A DNA stretch of 13,877 nucleotides from Rhodospirillaceae bacterium (lineage in GTDB: Bacteria; Pseudomonadota; Alphaproteobacteria; MPNO01; UBA2964): NCBI GenBank assembly GCA_002712335.1, contig PATI01000037.1:55722-69598 (forward strand), given 5' to 3'. Within the stretch, counting starts at the first letter, position 1. Each line of letters opens with the position of its first letter. Below the pieces are notes generated by a model, which was given only the letters and a program-made list of their open reading frames with translations, was not told the DNA's origin and searched no databases. The translations under genes and the position numbers were made by a program. Positions 1 through 7,281 of the stretch are shown in pieces.

Positions 1-1
1 A

Positions 2-430
2 AAAATATTGATAGCCACTGGTGCTGATCACGGCGGCTATAAGATGAAACAAGAACTAATTAAACATCTTAAAAAAATAAAATTTGAAGTAATCGATTTT
101 GGTACAAATGATACTAAGTCGGTAGATTATCCAGATTATGCAAAGCCGGTGGTCACTGCTATTCAAAAGGGTAAAGCGGATATGGGTATTTTGGTTTGTG
201 GCAGTGGTGTTGGTATGTCTATTGCTGCAAATCGTCACAAAGGTATAAGAGCGGCTTTATGTTATGATGAGACGACGGCTATGTTATCTAGACAGCACAA
301 TGATGCCAATATTTTAGTGCTTGGTGGTAGGTTAACAAAACTAACTACGGCAAAAAAATGTGTGAATAAATTTTTTTCAACGAAATTCGAAGGTGATCGT
401 CATACAAGGCGCATTCAAAAAATTGAATGA
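2..430 (+). CDS. rpiB: Ribose-5-phosphate isomerase B, 5' end cut by window edge
   Basis: RpiB (RpiB/LacAB family) interconverts ribose 5-phosphate and ribulose 5-phosphate in the cytoplasm, feeding nucleotide and riboflavin precursors. Counting from the TTG at 8, the protein has the N-terminal GADHGGYK segment (5-12), SVDYPDYA (38-45), the active-site Cys64 in [16 protein letters not shown], His97 in RQHNDAN, and the usual C-terminal [10 protein letters not shown]. The 140-residue length is near the family norm. The start is uncertain: the frame stays open to the window edge through codons for Lys-Ile, no ribosome binding site is visible before the TTG, and relatives begin a few residues earlier. 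I therefore treat the gene as 5'-partial. The glyA start lies 28 bp downstream, which suggests co-transcription. Gly-Gly replaces the more common Ala-Gly after the Asp-His of the N-terminal motif, which is a mild variant. Confidence 0.93.
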   Translation, partial: KILIATGADHGGYKMKQELIKHLKKIKFEVIDFGTNDTKSVDYPDYAKPVVTAIQKGKADMGILVCGSGVGMSIAANRHKGIRAALCYDETTAMLSRQHNDANILVLGGRLTKLTTAKKCVNKFFSTKFEGDRHTRRIQKIE

Positions 431-458
431 TCGCAATTTTGAAAGGGTTAATTTAGAT

Positions 459-1757
459 ATGTCGCGTAATACATCCGGGGTAATTCATCCTGGTTTTTTC
501 TCTACTAAACTAGAAAAACAAGACCCAGAATTATTTGGGTCGATAAAAGGCGAGTTAAAGCGTCTTCAAAACCAGATAGAGTTAATTGCTTCTGAAAATA
601 TAGTTTCCAATGCTGTTTTAGAAGCCATCGGTTCTGTAATGACAAACAAATATGCGGAGGGATATCCTGGCCGCAGATACTATGGAGGCTGTGAGTTCGT
701 AGATATTGCCGAGCAATTGGCCTTGGATAGAGCAAAAGAGCTGTTTGATTGCAGCTATGCAAATGTACAACCTCATGCAGGTGCGCAAGCTAATATAGGG
801 GTTTATGTGGCTCTTTGTAAGCCCGGCGATACTTTGCTAGGAATGTCATTGGCGGCTGGAGGCCACTTAACTCATGGTGCTAAGCCTAATTTTTCCGGGA
901 AGTGGATGAATGCGATACAATATGGCGTCGGCAAAAAAGATCATTTAATTGATTATGAAGAAGTGCAAGAGCTTGCTGAACAATATAAACCTAAAATTAT
1001 AGTTGCGGGTGGTTCTGCTTACCCTCGAATTATCGATTTTCTTCGTTTTCGCCAAATTGCTGATTCCGTTGGAGCATATCTGCTTGTCGATATGGCTCAT
1101 TTTGCCGGTTTGGTTGCTGGTGGAGCCTATCCTAGTCCGTTACCTCATGCACACGTCGTAACGACTACTACACATAAGACATTACGCGGACCTCGCGGAG
1201 GTATGATACTTTCCAATGACCTTGAGATTGGAAAAAAAATCAATTCTTCGATTTTTCCTGGAACTCAAGGGGGACCCTTAATGCACATTATTGCAGCTAA
1301 GGCGGTAGCATTTGGTGAAGCGTTAAAACCAGAATTTAAGGACTATACTAAAAAAGTAGTAGCGAATGCTAAGGTTTTGGCGGATAAACTTTCTGATCAT
1401 GGATTAGATATAATTTCTGGAGGCACTGACTCACATTTGATCTTAGTTGACTTGCGCCGAAAGGGTGTTACTGGCAAACAAGCTGAAGAAAGCTTGGAAA
1501 ATGCGGGTATAACCTGCAATAAAAATGGTATTCCCTTTGATCCGGAAAAACCCACGATTACTTCTGGTATTCGGTTAGGTTCTCCCGCAGCTACGACACG
1601 GGGGTTTTCTGAGGAGCAATTTATCTTGGTCGCAGATTTAATTGCTGAGGTTCTCGATGGGTTGGCAGATGAAAGTAAGGATAATTCTATAGTTGAAAGC
1701 AAAGTTAGAACAAAAGTTTTGGAACTCTGTAAGTGTTTTCCAATTTATACGAAGTAA
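459..1757 (+). CDS. glyA: Serine hydroxymethyltransferase
   Basis: GlyA is a PLP enzyme that converts serine and tetrahydrofolate to glycine and 5,10-methylene-tetrahydrofolate, the main one-carbon source for purine and thymidylate synthesis. The predicted 432 residues match the family length. Visible signatures are IELIASEN (40-47), [16 protein letters not shown] (62-77), [12 protein letters not shown] (101-112), the cofactor-binding DMAHFAGL (211-218), and [14 protein letters not shown] (235-248) with the Schiff-base lysine at 240. [15 protein letters not shown] (368-382) is near the C-terminus. I chose the ATG at 459 because it has a GAAAGGG ribosome binding site at 441-447. The longer open frame from 393 would overlap rpiB by 38 bp and add an unsupported N-terminus. 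It follows rpiB by 28 bp and precedes nrdR by 22 bp, probably in one operon. All expected catalytic residues appear present. Confidence 0.97.
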   Translation: MSRNTSGVIHPGFFSTKLEKQDPELFGSIKGELKRLQNQIELIASENIVSNAVLEAIGSVMTNKYAEGYPGRRYYGGCEFVDIAEQLALDRAKELFDCSYANVQPHAGAQANIGVYVALCKPGDTLLGMSLAAGGHLTHGAKPNFSGKWMNAIQYGVGKKDHLIDYEEVQELAEQYKPKIIVAGGSAYPRIIDFLRFRQIADSVGAYLLVDMAHFAGLVAGGAYPSPLPHAHVVTTTTHKTLRGPRGGMILSNDLEIGKKINSSIFPGTQGGPLMHIIAAKAVAFGEALKPEFKDYTKKVVANAKVLADKLSDHGLDIISGGTDSHLILVDLRRKGVTGKQAEESLENAGITCNKNGIPFDPEKPTITSGIRLGSPAATTRGFSEEQFILVADLIAEVLDGLADESKDNSIVESKVRTKVLELCKCFPIYTK

Positions 1758-1779
1758 TAATTAGAGGGGCCATCAACAA

Positions 1780-2241
1780 ATGCATTGTCCATTTTGTGGT
1801 GCTGAAGATACCCAAGTCAAAGACTCCCGACCGACTGAGGAAGGAGCAGCAATTCGTCGTCGTCGTGCTTGCACAAACTGTGGAGCTCGATTTACAACTT
1901 TTGAGCGGGTACAATTAAGAGAATTGACGGTTGTTAAAGAAAATGGAAAAAGGGAGCCATTTGATCGTGATAAATTGGCTAGATCTTTGAATATATCACT
2001 TCGAAAAAGACAAGTTGACCCGGAGCGAATAGAGCGACTTATTAATAGTATTATTCGTCGTATGGAAAGCACTGGAGACAGTGACGTACCGTCTAAACGT
2101 ATCGGTGAATTGGTTATGGACGGATTGTCCACCTTAGACCCTGTAGCCTATGTTCGTTTTGCTTCTGTTTATAGAAATTTTCGAGAGGCGAGAGATTTTG
2201 AAGACTTTGTTGGGACATTAGGTGATCGTGACGACAATTGA
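1780..2241 (+). CDS. nrdR: Transcriptional repressor NrdR
   Basis: NrdR is a nucleotide-sensing repressor of ribonucleotide reductase genes. Its ATP-cone reads ATP/dATP and its zinc ribbon binds paired NrdR boxes. The 153-residue protein shows the zinc ribbon as CPFC (Cys3, Cys6) and CTNCG (Cys31, Cys34), separated by the arginine-rich stretch [20 protein letters not shown] leads into the ATP-cone at about residues 46-136, which includes [23 protein letters not shown] at 1763-1769 is a good ribosome binding site about ten bases before the ATG. The stop overlaps the start of ribD, so translation of the two is likely coupled. No ribonucleotide reductase gene lies in the window, so the repressor's targets are elsewhere. 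The nrdR-rib linkage is widespread in Proteobacteria. Confidence 0.97.
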   Translation: MHCPFCGAEDTQVKDSRPTEEGAAIRRRRACTNCGARFTTFERVQLRELTVVKENGKREPFDRDKLARSLNISLRKRQVDPERIERLINSIIRRMESTGDSDVPSKRIGELVMDGLSTLDPVAYVRFASVYRNFREARDFEDFVGTLGDRDDN

Positions 2242-3340
2242 TCGCGATAAAGCATATATGCAATCTGCAATTAATCTTGCCGCAAGAGGTCTCGGGCTGA
2301 CTTGGCCTAATCCAGCCGTGGGGTGTGTTATTGCGCGAGATGACAAAGTTATAGCCCGCGGTTGGACGCAACCAGGAGGCAGGCCACACGCAGAAAGCGA
2401 GGCCTTGAGGCGGGCAGGGAAAAAAGCGGCAGGATCTACAGTGTATGTTACACTAGAGCCTTGCGCACATCAGGGTACAACTCCCCCCTGTGCTAAAGCA
2501 TTAATTGATGCCAATGTGAGAAGAGTCGTAATAGGAATTGAAGACCCTGACCCTCGCGTGAATGGAGAGGGTATAAAAATGTTGCAGGAGGCGGGGATTT
2601 TAGTTGATGTTGGTATTGAAGAAAATGATGCTAAATTAATTACTGATGGTTTTCTCAAACGTCAGTTGGAAGGGCGTCCTCTTATCACGTTGAAATTAGC
2701 TACTAGCCTAGATGGCCGTATTGCTTGCCATTCTGGCGATAGTAAATGGGTTACCGGGGAGATTGCGAGAAAGTCAGGTCATTTATTAAGAGCTAATCAC
2801 GATGGGATTTTGGTTGGAGCAACCACAGCTGCTCGTGATAACCCGAACTTGACCTGTCGATTGCCAGGTATGTTGGATAGTTCGCCTATACGCATTATTG
2901 TGGATGGTGGTATGCGGTTGCCAGAAACAAATAATTTAGTTGTAGATGCTCAAACAATACCCACATGGCTATTTATAATAAAAGAAAGGACATCAGAAAA
3001 TCGGAGAAAAGCATACGCCGATGCTGGAGTGGATATTATTGAAATTGATAGTGATGAAGAAGGTAACCCAGATTTAATAAAAGTCGTCACTTTATTGGGA
3101 GCCCGAGGTTTAACTAGGGTATTAGTGGAAGGCGGGGGTGTCATGGCTGCAGCTCTTCTAAAATTGGGTTTGGTGGACGAAATTTTTTGGTATCGCGCTT
3201 CAAAAATTATCGGAGGAGATGGCTTGCCAGCTATCGGTGGTCTAGGTATTGAAAAAATGCGTAGTGCACAGTGCTTGGAAAAAATTAGTTTCGATTATGT
3301 TGGTGATGATGTTGTTGAAAGGTATAGGTTGGTGAGTTAG
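2222..3340 (+). CDS. ribD: Bifunctional riboflavin biosynthesis deaminase/reductase RibD
   Basis: RibD performs the second and third committed riboflavin steps: deamination of the pyrimidine made from GTP, then NADPH-dependent reduction of its ribosyl side chain. The N-terminal cytidine-deaminase-like zinc domain (about 10-150) has PHAESEAL (His56, Glu58) and [13 protein letters not shown] (Cys81, Cys90). The C-terminal reductase domain (about 155-372) begins [14 protein letters not shown] and contains [15 protein letters not shown] and VLVEGGG near the end. At 372 residues the length is normal. The start is ambiguous. GTG at 2222 or GTG at 2228 both lie inside nrdR, giving overlaps of 20 or 14 bp. 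The later ATG at 2258 would remove part of the conserved N-terminal helix before WPNPAVGCV, so it is less likely. ribE begins 3 bp after the stop. Confidence 0.96.
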   Translation: MIVTTIDRDKAYMQSAINLAARGLGLTWPNPAVGCVIARDDKVIARGWTQPGGRPHAESEALRRAGKKAAGSTVYVTLEPCAHQGTTPPCAKALIDANVRRVVIGIEDPDPRVNGEGIKMLQEAGILVDVGIEENDAKLITDGFLKRQLEGRPLITLKLATSLDGRIACHSGDSKWVTGEIARKSGHLLRANHDGILVGATTAARDNPNLTCRLPGMLDSSPIRIIVDGGMRLPETNNLVVDAQTIPTWLFIIKERTSENRRKAYADAGVDIIEIDSDEEGNPDLIKVVTLLGARGLTRVLVEGGGVMAAALLKLGLVDEIFWYRASKIIGGDGLPAIGGLGIEKMRSAQCLEKISFDYVGDDVVERYRLVS

Positions 3341-3343
3341 AAA

Positions 3344-3928
3344 ATGTTTACCGGTATAATTACAGATGTTGGAGAAGTAAGGAAGCTAGAGAGAAAAGGA
3401 GATATGCGTGTTGAGATTAATACACGTTACATAACTTCTGAAATTGACTTAGGAGCTTCCATTTCTTGTTCGGGGGTGTGCCTTACCGTCATCGAGAAAG
3501 GGGAGAGTTGGTTCGCTGTTGAGGCGTCCGCTGAGACATTTGAACGAACTACCATTGGAGAGTGGGAGGTTGGTACTAAAATCAACACTGAAAGAGCATT
3601 GAAACTAGGAGAGGAACTCGGTGGGCATATTGTATCTGGGCATGTTGATGGAGTAGCAAAAATAACTTCAACAAAAGTCGAAGGAGATAGTAAAAGGTTT
3701 GAATTTGAAGTCCCTGAGGATTTAAAGCTTTTTATTTCCGAAAAAGGCTCAGTAGCCTTGGATGGGGTTTCTCTAACGGTTAACAATGTTTCAGGAAGTA
3801 TTTTTGGTGTAAATATCATTAGTCATACACAAAACCATACGACGTTCAGTGAAAAATTGTTAAACGATAAAGTTAATCTCGAAATTGATATGCTGGCGCG
3901 CTATGTCAGTCGTTTGCTGGAGAAGTAG
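3344..3928 (+). CDS. ribE: Riboflavin synthase, alpha subunit
   Basis: This enzyme dismutates two molecules of 6,7-dimethyl-8-ribityllumazine into riboflavin and the pyrimidinedione, the final step of riboflavin synthesis. The 194-residue protein has two tandem lumazine-binding barrels. The first starts with the family's MFTGII and includes SGVCLTV (43-49). The second starts near GGHIVSGHVDG (93-103) and repeats the pattern as SVALDGVSLTVN (136-147), followed by IISHT (158-162). Family length is roughly 190-220, so it looks complete. The ATG lies 3 bp after the ribD stop, and GGTGAG at 3331-3336, inside the end of ribD, can serve as its ribosome binding site. The gene is also called ribC in some species. 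The family and the step are clear from the motifs and from the neighbouring rib genes. Confidence 0.97.
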   Translation: MFTGIITDVGEVRKLERKGDMRVEINTRYITSEIDLGASISCSGVCLTVIEKGESWFAVEASAETFERTTIGEWEVGTKINTERALKLGEELGGHIVSGHVDGVAKITSTKVEGDSKRFEFEVPEDLKLFISEKGSVALDGVSLTVNNVSGSIFGVNIISHTQNHTTFSEKLLNDKVNLEIDMLARYVSRLLEK

Positions 3929-3954
3929 TAAGTGTTTTGCGGAGGAAGGGTATA

Positions 3955-5118
3955 ATGTCAGTTGACCTCAATAATTTACATAAAGCATTATCGACACCAG
4001 AAGAGTTAATATCTGATATTGCCGCTGGCAAATTAGTTGTTCTAGTTGATGATGAAGATCGTGAGAATGAAGGCGACCTAATTATTGCTGGCGAAAAATG
4101 TGACGCCGAAGCTGTAAATTTTATGGCCACGCACGGTCGGGGCCTGGTTTGTCTTTCATTAACCTCTGATAGAGTAAATGGTCTCGGCCTTTCCATGATG
4201 ACCAAAGATAATAAAGAAACATTTAGCACGGCATTCACTACTTCTATAGAGGCCCGGGAGGGCGTAACAACAGGTATTTCGGCCGCTGATCGGGCTAAAA
4301 CGATCGAGGTGGCAATAAATGAAGATAACGGCGAAGAATCAATTGTTAGTCCAGGACATGTGTTTCCGTTGATAGCTAGAGATGGTGGAGTTTTGGTACG
4401 TGCGGGACACACTGAAGCCGCGGTAGACCTCGCTCGTCTTGCGGGCCTCAATCCATCGGGGGTTATTTGTGAAATTATGAAGGATGACGGAACAATGGCC
4501 CGTCTTCCAGACCTTGTAGAATTTTGTGACAGGCACGATTTAAAATTAGGAACTATTGCGGATTTAATAGCCTATCGGTTGCGGCATGATTCGACGGTTA
4601 AAAGGACTATTGAAACAGTTATTAATCGGTCTTTTGGAGGAGATTTTCACCTAATTGTTTACGAAAGCGCAGTAAATGGTACCGAGCATGTCGCTGTAGT
4701 AAAAGGCGAAATTTCTGGTGAAGATGACGTCCTCGTTAGGATGCACGCAATGAACATATTGGATGATACATTAAGGGATATTGGGAGTTCTAGGGCAGGA
4801 GAACTCGAGATGTCTTTAAGAATGATTGCTGAAGAGGGAACGGGAGCCGTTGTTTTAATTAGGGATTCTTGGAATGCACTTTTTTCTAATCAAGTAAACC
4901 TTCGTAAAGCTTCAAGTGAATTAGATGCAAAAAAAATTCAAAGTATAAAGCAGAATCCAATTATCCGAGATTATGGGGTAGGAGCACAAATATTGTGTGA
5001 CTTGGGTATTAAAAAAATGCGGCTTTTGACAAATACAAAAGAAAGTACGATCAAAGGCATTGATGGTTATGGACTAAGTATTACGGAAAGAGTTCCTATT
5101 CCACGTCTAGAAGATTAA
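3955..5118 (+). CDS. ribBX: RibBX-type 3,4-dihydroxy-2-butanone 4-phosphate synthase with degenerate GTP cyclohydrolase II domain
   Basis: The N-terminal half (about 14-209 of 387) is an intact DHBP synthase, which makes the four-carbon riboflavin precursor from ribulose 5-phosphate. It shows DDEDRENEGDL (32-42), THGRGLVC (59-66), EGVTTGISAADR (102-113) and GHTEAAVDLARLAG (151-164). The C-terminal half (about 215-387) aligns with GTP cyclohydrolase II and keeps DYGVGAQIL (339-347), RLLTN and GYGLSITERVP. However, the zinc cysteines expected in the usual C-x10-C-x-C pattern are replaced by Asn267, Ser278 and Arg280, and the EGRGIG catalytic segment is replaced by DSWNALF (304-310). It is therefore probably not a working RibA and fits the RibBX variant known in Proteobacteria. 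The ATG at 3955 follows a very strong site, GGAGGAAGGG (3941-3950). A TTG at 3937 is in frame but unsupported. Many pipelines would name this ribBA. Confidence 0.93.
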   Translation: MSVDLNNLHKALSTPEELISDIAAGKLVVLVDDEDRENEGDLIIAGEKCDAEAVNFMATHGRGLVCLSLTSDRVNGLGLSMMTKDNKETFSTAFTTSIEAREGVTTGISAADRAKTIEVAINEDNGEESIVSPGHVFPLIARDGGVLVRAGHTEAAVDLARLAGLNPSGVICEIMKDDGTMARLPDLVEFCDRHDLKLGTIADLIAYRLRHDSTVKRTIETVINRSFGGDFHLIVYESAVNGTEHVAVVKGEISGEDDVLVRMHAMNILDDTLRDIGSSRAGELEMSLRMIAEEGTGAVVLIRDSWNALFSNQVNLRKASSELDAKKIQSIKQNPIIRDYGVGAQILCDLGIKKMRLLTNTKESTIKGIDGYGLSITERVPIPRLED

Positions 5119-5143
5119 AACTTATATTTGAAGGATTTTTAGT

Positions 5144-5608
5144 ATGGGGACTTCTCCACATATAATGATTGTTGAATCACGTTATTATGAATTAATAGCG
5201 GAGGAACTCATTAATAGCGTTTTACATGAGCTTAATACAGCTGGTGCTACCTATGAACGGTTTGAGGTACCGGGTGCATTTGAAATTCCAGCGGCTATAA
5301 AATTTACAATTGATGGCAAAGTAAAAAGATCTTCAACCAATAATTTTGATGGTTTTATTGCTCTTGGCTGCGTTATAAGAGGACAAACCACACATTATGA
5401 TTATGTGTGTGGAGAAAGTGCTCGTGGTCTTCAGGATTTAGCTCTTAAACATTCTATCGCGTTGGGTTACGGTATATTAACAGTAGAAAATCAGGAACAG
5501 GCGATGGCGCGTGCAAAACGGAGTGAGCAGGACAGGGGGGGGCACGCCGCGAGAGCTTGTTTAAAAATGATTGAGCTTAAAAAACATTTCGAAATATATG
5601 GAAAATGA
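5144..5608 (+). CDS. ribH: 6,7-dimethyl-8-ribityllumazine synthase
   Basis: RibH condenses the RibD-derived pyrimidine with dihydroxybutanone phosphate from the upstream DHBP synthase, giving the lumazine substrate of riboflavin synthase. In 154 residues it shows the aromatic substrate-site region SRYY (12-15), VPGAFEIPAA (42-51), ALGCVIRGQTTHYDYVC (73-89) with the conserved catalytic histidine at 84, and GILTVENQEQA (110-120). The length is typical of subunits that assemble into pentamers or icosahedral capsids. A short basic, polar loop around 59-68 sits before FDGFIALG. AAGGA at 5131-5135 gives good spacing to the ATG. The stop overlaps the nusB start as ATGA. A run of eight G at 5535-5542 encodes Arg-Gly-Gly and is unusual in this AT-rich sequence, but the frame continues normally through it. 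Confidence 0.97.
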   Translation: MGTSPHIMIVESRYYELIAEELINSVLHELNTAGATYERFEVPGAFEIPAAIKFTIDGKVKRSSTNNFDGFIALGCVIRGQTTHYDYVCGESARGLQDLALKHSIALGYGILTVENQEQAMARAKRSEQDRGGHAARACLKMIELKKHFEIYGK

Positions 5609-6147
5609 AAGATAGGACTAATACCCCCTCCAAAAAAAGTTCTGATTCAAGTTTTCACTCAACGATAGAAAAAAAAACCGCTACAAGATTGGCCGCTATT
5701 CAGGCACTGTATCAAATTGAATTTAATGGTTCGAATGTTAATGTCGTACTTGAAGAGTTTCGTGCTTATCGAATTGATATAGGATATAAAGATGTAAATG
5801 GACGCATGTCTGCGAGCTTTAGTTTGCTGCAAGAATTGGTGATTGGAACGGACCGCAGTCTGACTGAAATTGATCAATATCTAAGTACTTTTTTAGATGA
5901 AAAGTGGCCCCTCGATAGAATAGCTACAGTTATGCGATGCATATTGAGATTAGCTACCTTTGAATTAATGGCACGTCATCAAGTTCCAGCAAAAGTGATT
6001 ATCAAGGAATATATAAAGCTTGCTTATGAATTTTTCTCTGGTCCTGAACCGGGTATGGTTAATGGAGTGCTGGATAAAATCGCTCATGAGTTGCGTAACA
6101 CCGAGCTGGAGTGTAGCAATGAAAAAGAATCAACTTCGCGTAAATGA
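5605..6147 (+). CDS. nusB: Transcription antitermination factor NusB
   Basis: NusB is a small all-helical RNA-binding protein that pairs with NusE (ribosomal protein S10) on boxA RNA. It supports antitermination and processing of rRNA transcripts. The 180-residue product has a polar, low-complexity N-terminal tail (about 1-22), then the NusB domain. The domain includes TATRLAAIQALYQIEFNG (about 25-42) and the family's C-terminal block, with LRLATFELM, VPAKVIIKEYIKLAYEF and PGMVNGVLDKIA. This is slightly longer than enteric NusB because of the tail and a mid-region insertion, which is common in alphaproteobacteria. Its ATG overlaps the ribH stop by 4 bp (ATGA), so translation is probably coupled. 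The ribH-nusB-thiL order is a well-known arrangement. A nine-A run lies at 5669-5677, near the start of the folded domain. Confidence 0.95.
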   Translation: MKDRTNTPSKKSSDSSFHSTIEKKTATRLAAIQALYQIEFNGSNVNVVLEEFRAYRIDIGYKDVNGRMSASFSLLQELVIGTDRSLTEIDQYLSTFLDEKWPLDRIATVMRCILRLATFELMARHQVPAKVIIKEYIKLAYEFFSGPEPGMVNGVLDKIAHELRNTELECSNEKESTSRK

Positions 6148-7111
6148 GTTTGGTTTAATTGAACGGTTTTTTAGACCTTTGGCGGTCAATAACCCGGGTA
6201 GTGCCTCTCTTCAAGATGATTGTGCGACTTTGTCAGTAAAAAAAGGTTATCAAGCTATTTATTCAATGGATACAATGGTTGAGGGTGTCCATTTTTTTAA
6301 AGATGATCCCGCTGATTTAATTGCAAAGAAGTTATTGAGAGTAAACCTTTCTGACTTGGCTGCTTCTGGTGGTGACCCTCTCGGATATCTTTTAGCTTTA
6401 TGTTTGCCTCATGGTTTTCCTTTAAAGTGGTTAGAAAGTTTTGCTGCGGGGCTTCAAGAGGATCAAAGGAAGTTTAATGTTTCTCTTTTGGGCGGTGATA
6501 CTACTTCTTCAAACGGGCCTATTACGCTTTCTATAACCGCTATTGGTGAAATTCCAAAAGATCGCGTTATCCGTCGAGCTGGCGCAATGATTGGTGATGA
6601 TATCTTCGTGTCTGGCTGCATTGGGGATGCAGCAATTGCTCTGAAATTATTTGGAGAGATTGGTAAAGCCAACACTTTAAAACATTACCCTAGTCTTTAT
6701 GATAGGTATACCTTACCAGAGCCGCGGATAGGTTTAGGGAAGTTACTAGCTGGCACCGCAACAGCCTGCATCGATATCTCTGATGGATTATATGCCGACC
6801 TCAATCACATTTGCTTAGCATCAAAGGTTGGAGCAAAAATTGAAATGGGAGCCATACCACTTTCGAAATGTGCTAAGAAAATAATTGAAAAAAATAAATA
6901 TTATTGGGAATCAGTATATGGCGGTGGAGATGACTACGAACTTTTATTTACCGCAAATAAAGACCAAAGAAATGTAATTGATAATTTTGCAAGTATTTTG
7001 AATATAGCGATTAGTAAAGTAGGCTGCATTGAGTTAGGAAAAGGAATATCAATTTTAGATCAATTTGGGGACGTGGTTCCTGTAAAATCTTTTGGTTGGC
7101 AACATTTTTAA
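6119..7111 (+). CDS. thiL: Thiamine-monophosphate kinase
   Basis: ThiL phosphorylates thiamine monophosphate with ATP to give the coenzyme thiamine diphosphate. It belongs to the AIR-synthase/PurM-like ATP-binding fold. In 330 residues it shows LQDDCATL (31-38), SMDTMVEGVHF (49-59), NLSDLAASGGDPLGY (76-90), LLGGDTTSS (123-131), ACIDISDGLYADL (216-228) and YGGGDDYELLF (267-277). These are the acidic metal/ATP-binding loops of the family in their usual order. I chose the ATG at 6119, with GGAG at 6108-6111 as ribosome binding site and a 29-bp overlap with nusB. The same frame is open from 6020, but the extra residues read as out-of-frame nusB and resemble nothing in ThiL. It appears to end the operon. 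No other thiamine genes are in the window. Confidence 0.96.
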   Translation: MKKNQLRVNEFGLIERFFRPLAVNNPGSASLQDDCATLSVKKGYQAIYSMDTMVEGVHFFKDDPADLIAKKLLRVNLSDLAASGGDPLGYLLALCLPHGFPLKWLESFAAGLQEDQRKFNVSLLGGDTTSSNGPITLSITAIGEIPKDRVIRRAGAMIGDDIFVSGCIGDAAIALKLFGEIGKANTLKHYPSLYDRYTLPEPRIGLGKLLAGTATACIDISDGLYADLNHICLASKVGAKIEMGAIPLSKCAKKIIEKNKYYWESVYGGGDDYELLFTANKDQRNVIDNFASILNIAISKVGCIELGKGISILDQFGDVVPVKSFGWQHF

Positions 7112-7281
7112 TTTAATTCTTTAATTTGTTTACTTTTTTAAATTGTTCATTTTTTAAATGTAGAGGGTGTTGCTTCCAGACGTGGATTCTGGCATGTTCC
7201 GCCAAATTTTTGTTAAAAGTGGGATTTTTTGTGTGTAGTTCCCATCAAAATGTGTTTTTCAAATTTTAAGGACTTAACTCC
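7112..7281 (+). other. 170-bp intergenic leader upstream of hppA, with two alternative small hairpins
   Basis: The first 50 bases after thiL are almost pure A/T with no GC-rich terminator. A more GC-rich core holds CCAGA (7176-7180) pairing with TCTGG (7188-7192) around a 7-base loop. Overlapping it, TGGC (7190-7193) can pair with GCCA (7201-7204), followed by AATTTTT. The two stems cannot form together. A weak promoter-like pair, TTGTTA (7210-7215) and TGTAGT (7234-7239) with an 18-bp spacer, lies nearer hppA. The hppA ribosome binding site is AAGGA at 7268-7272. I see no small ORF or recognised RNA family here. All of these elements are short and could be chance in AT-rich DNA. Confidence 0.3.

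Noticed and set aside
393..458. N-terminal extension of glyA from an ATG at 393 overlapping rpiB
   Set aside because: The extra residues do not resemble SHMT, and the ATG at 459 has a proper ribosome binding site.
1773..2132. 119-codon open frame on the minus strand opposite nrdR
   Set aside because: It lies wholly within the nrdR region, shows no recognisable domain, and the + strand frame has full family motifs.
3906..4451. 181-codon open frame on the minus strand opposite ribBX
   Set aside because: It is antisense to the conserved DHBP synthase motifs, with serine/arginine-rich composition typical of a shadow frame.
6020..6118. N-terminal extension of thiL from an ATG at 6020
   Set aside because: These codons are nusB read in another frame. 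The ATG at 6119 has GGAG upstream and gives the normal ThiL length.
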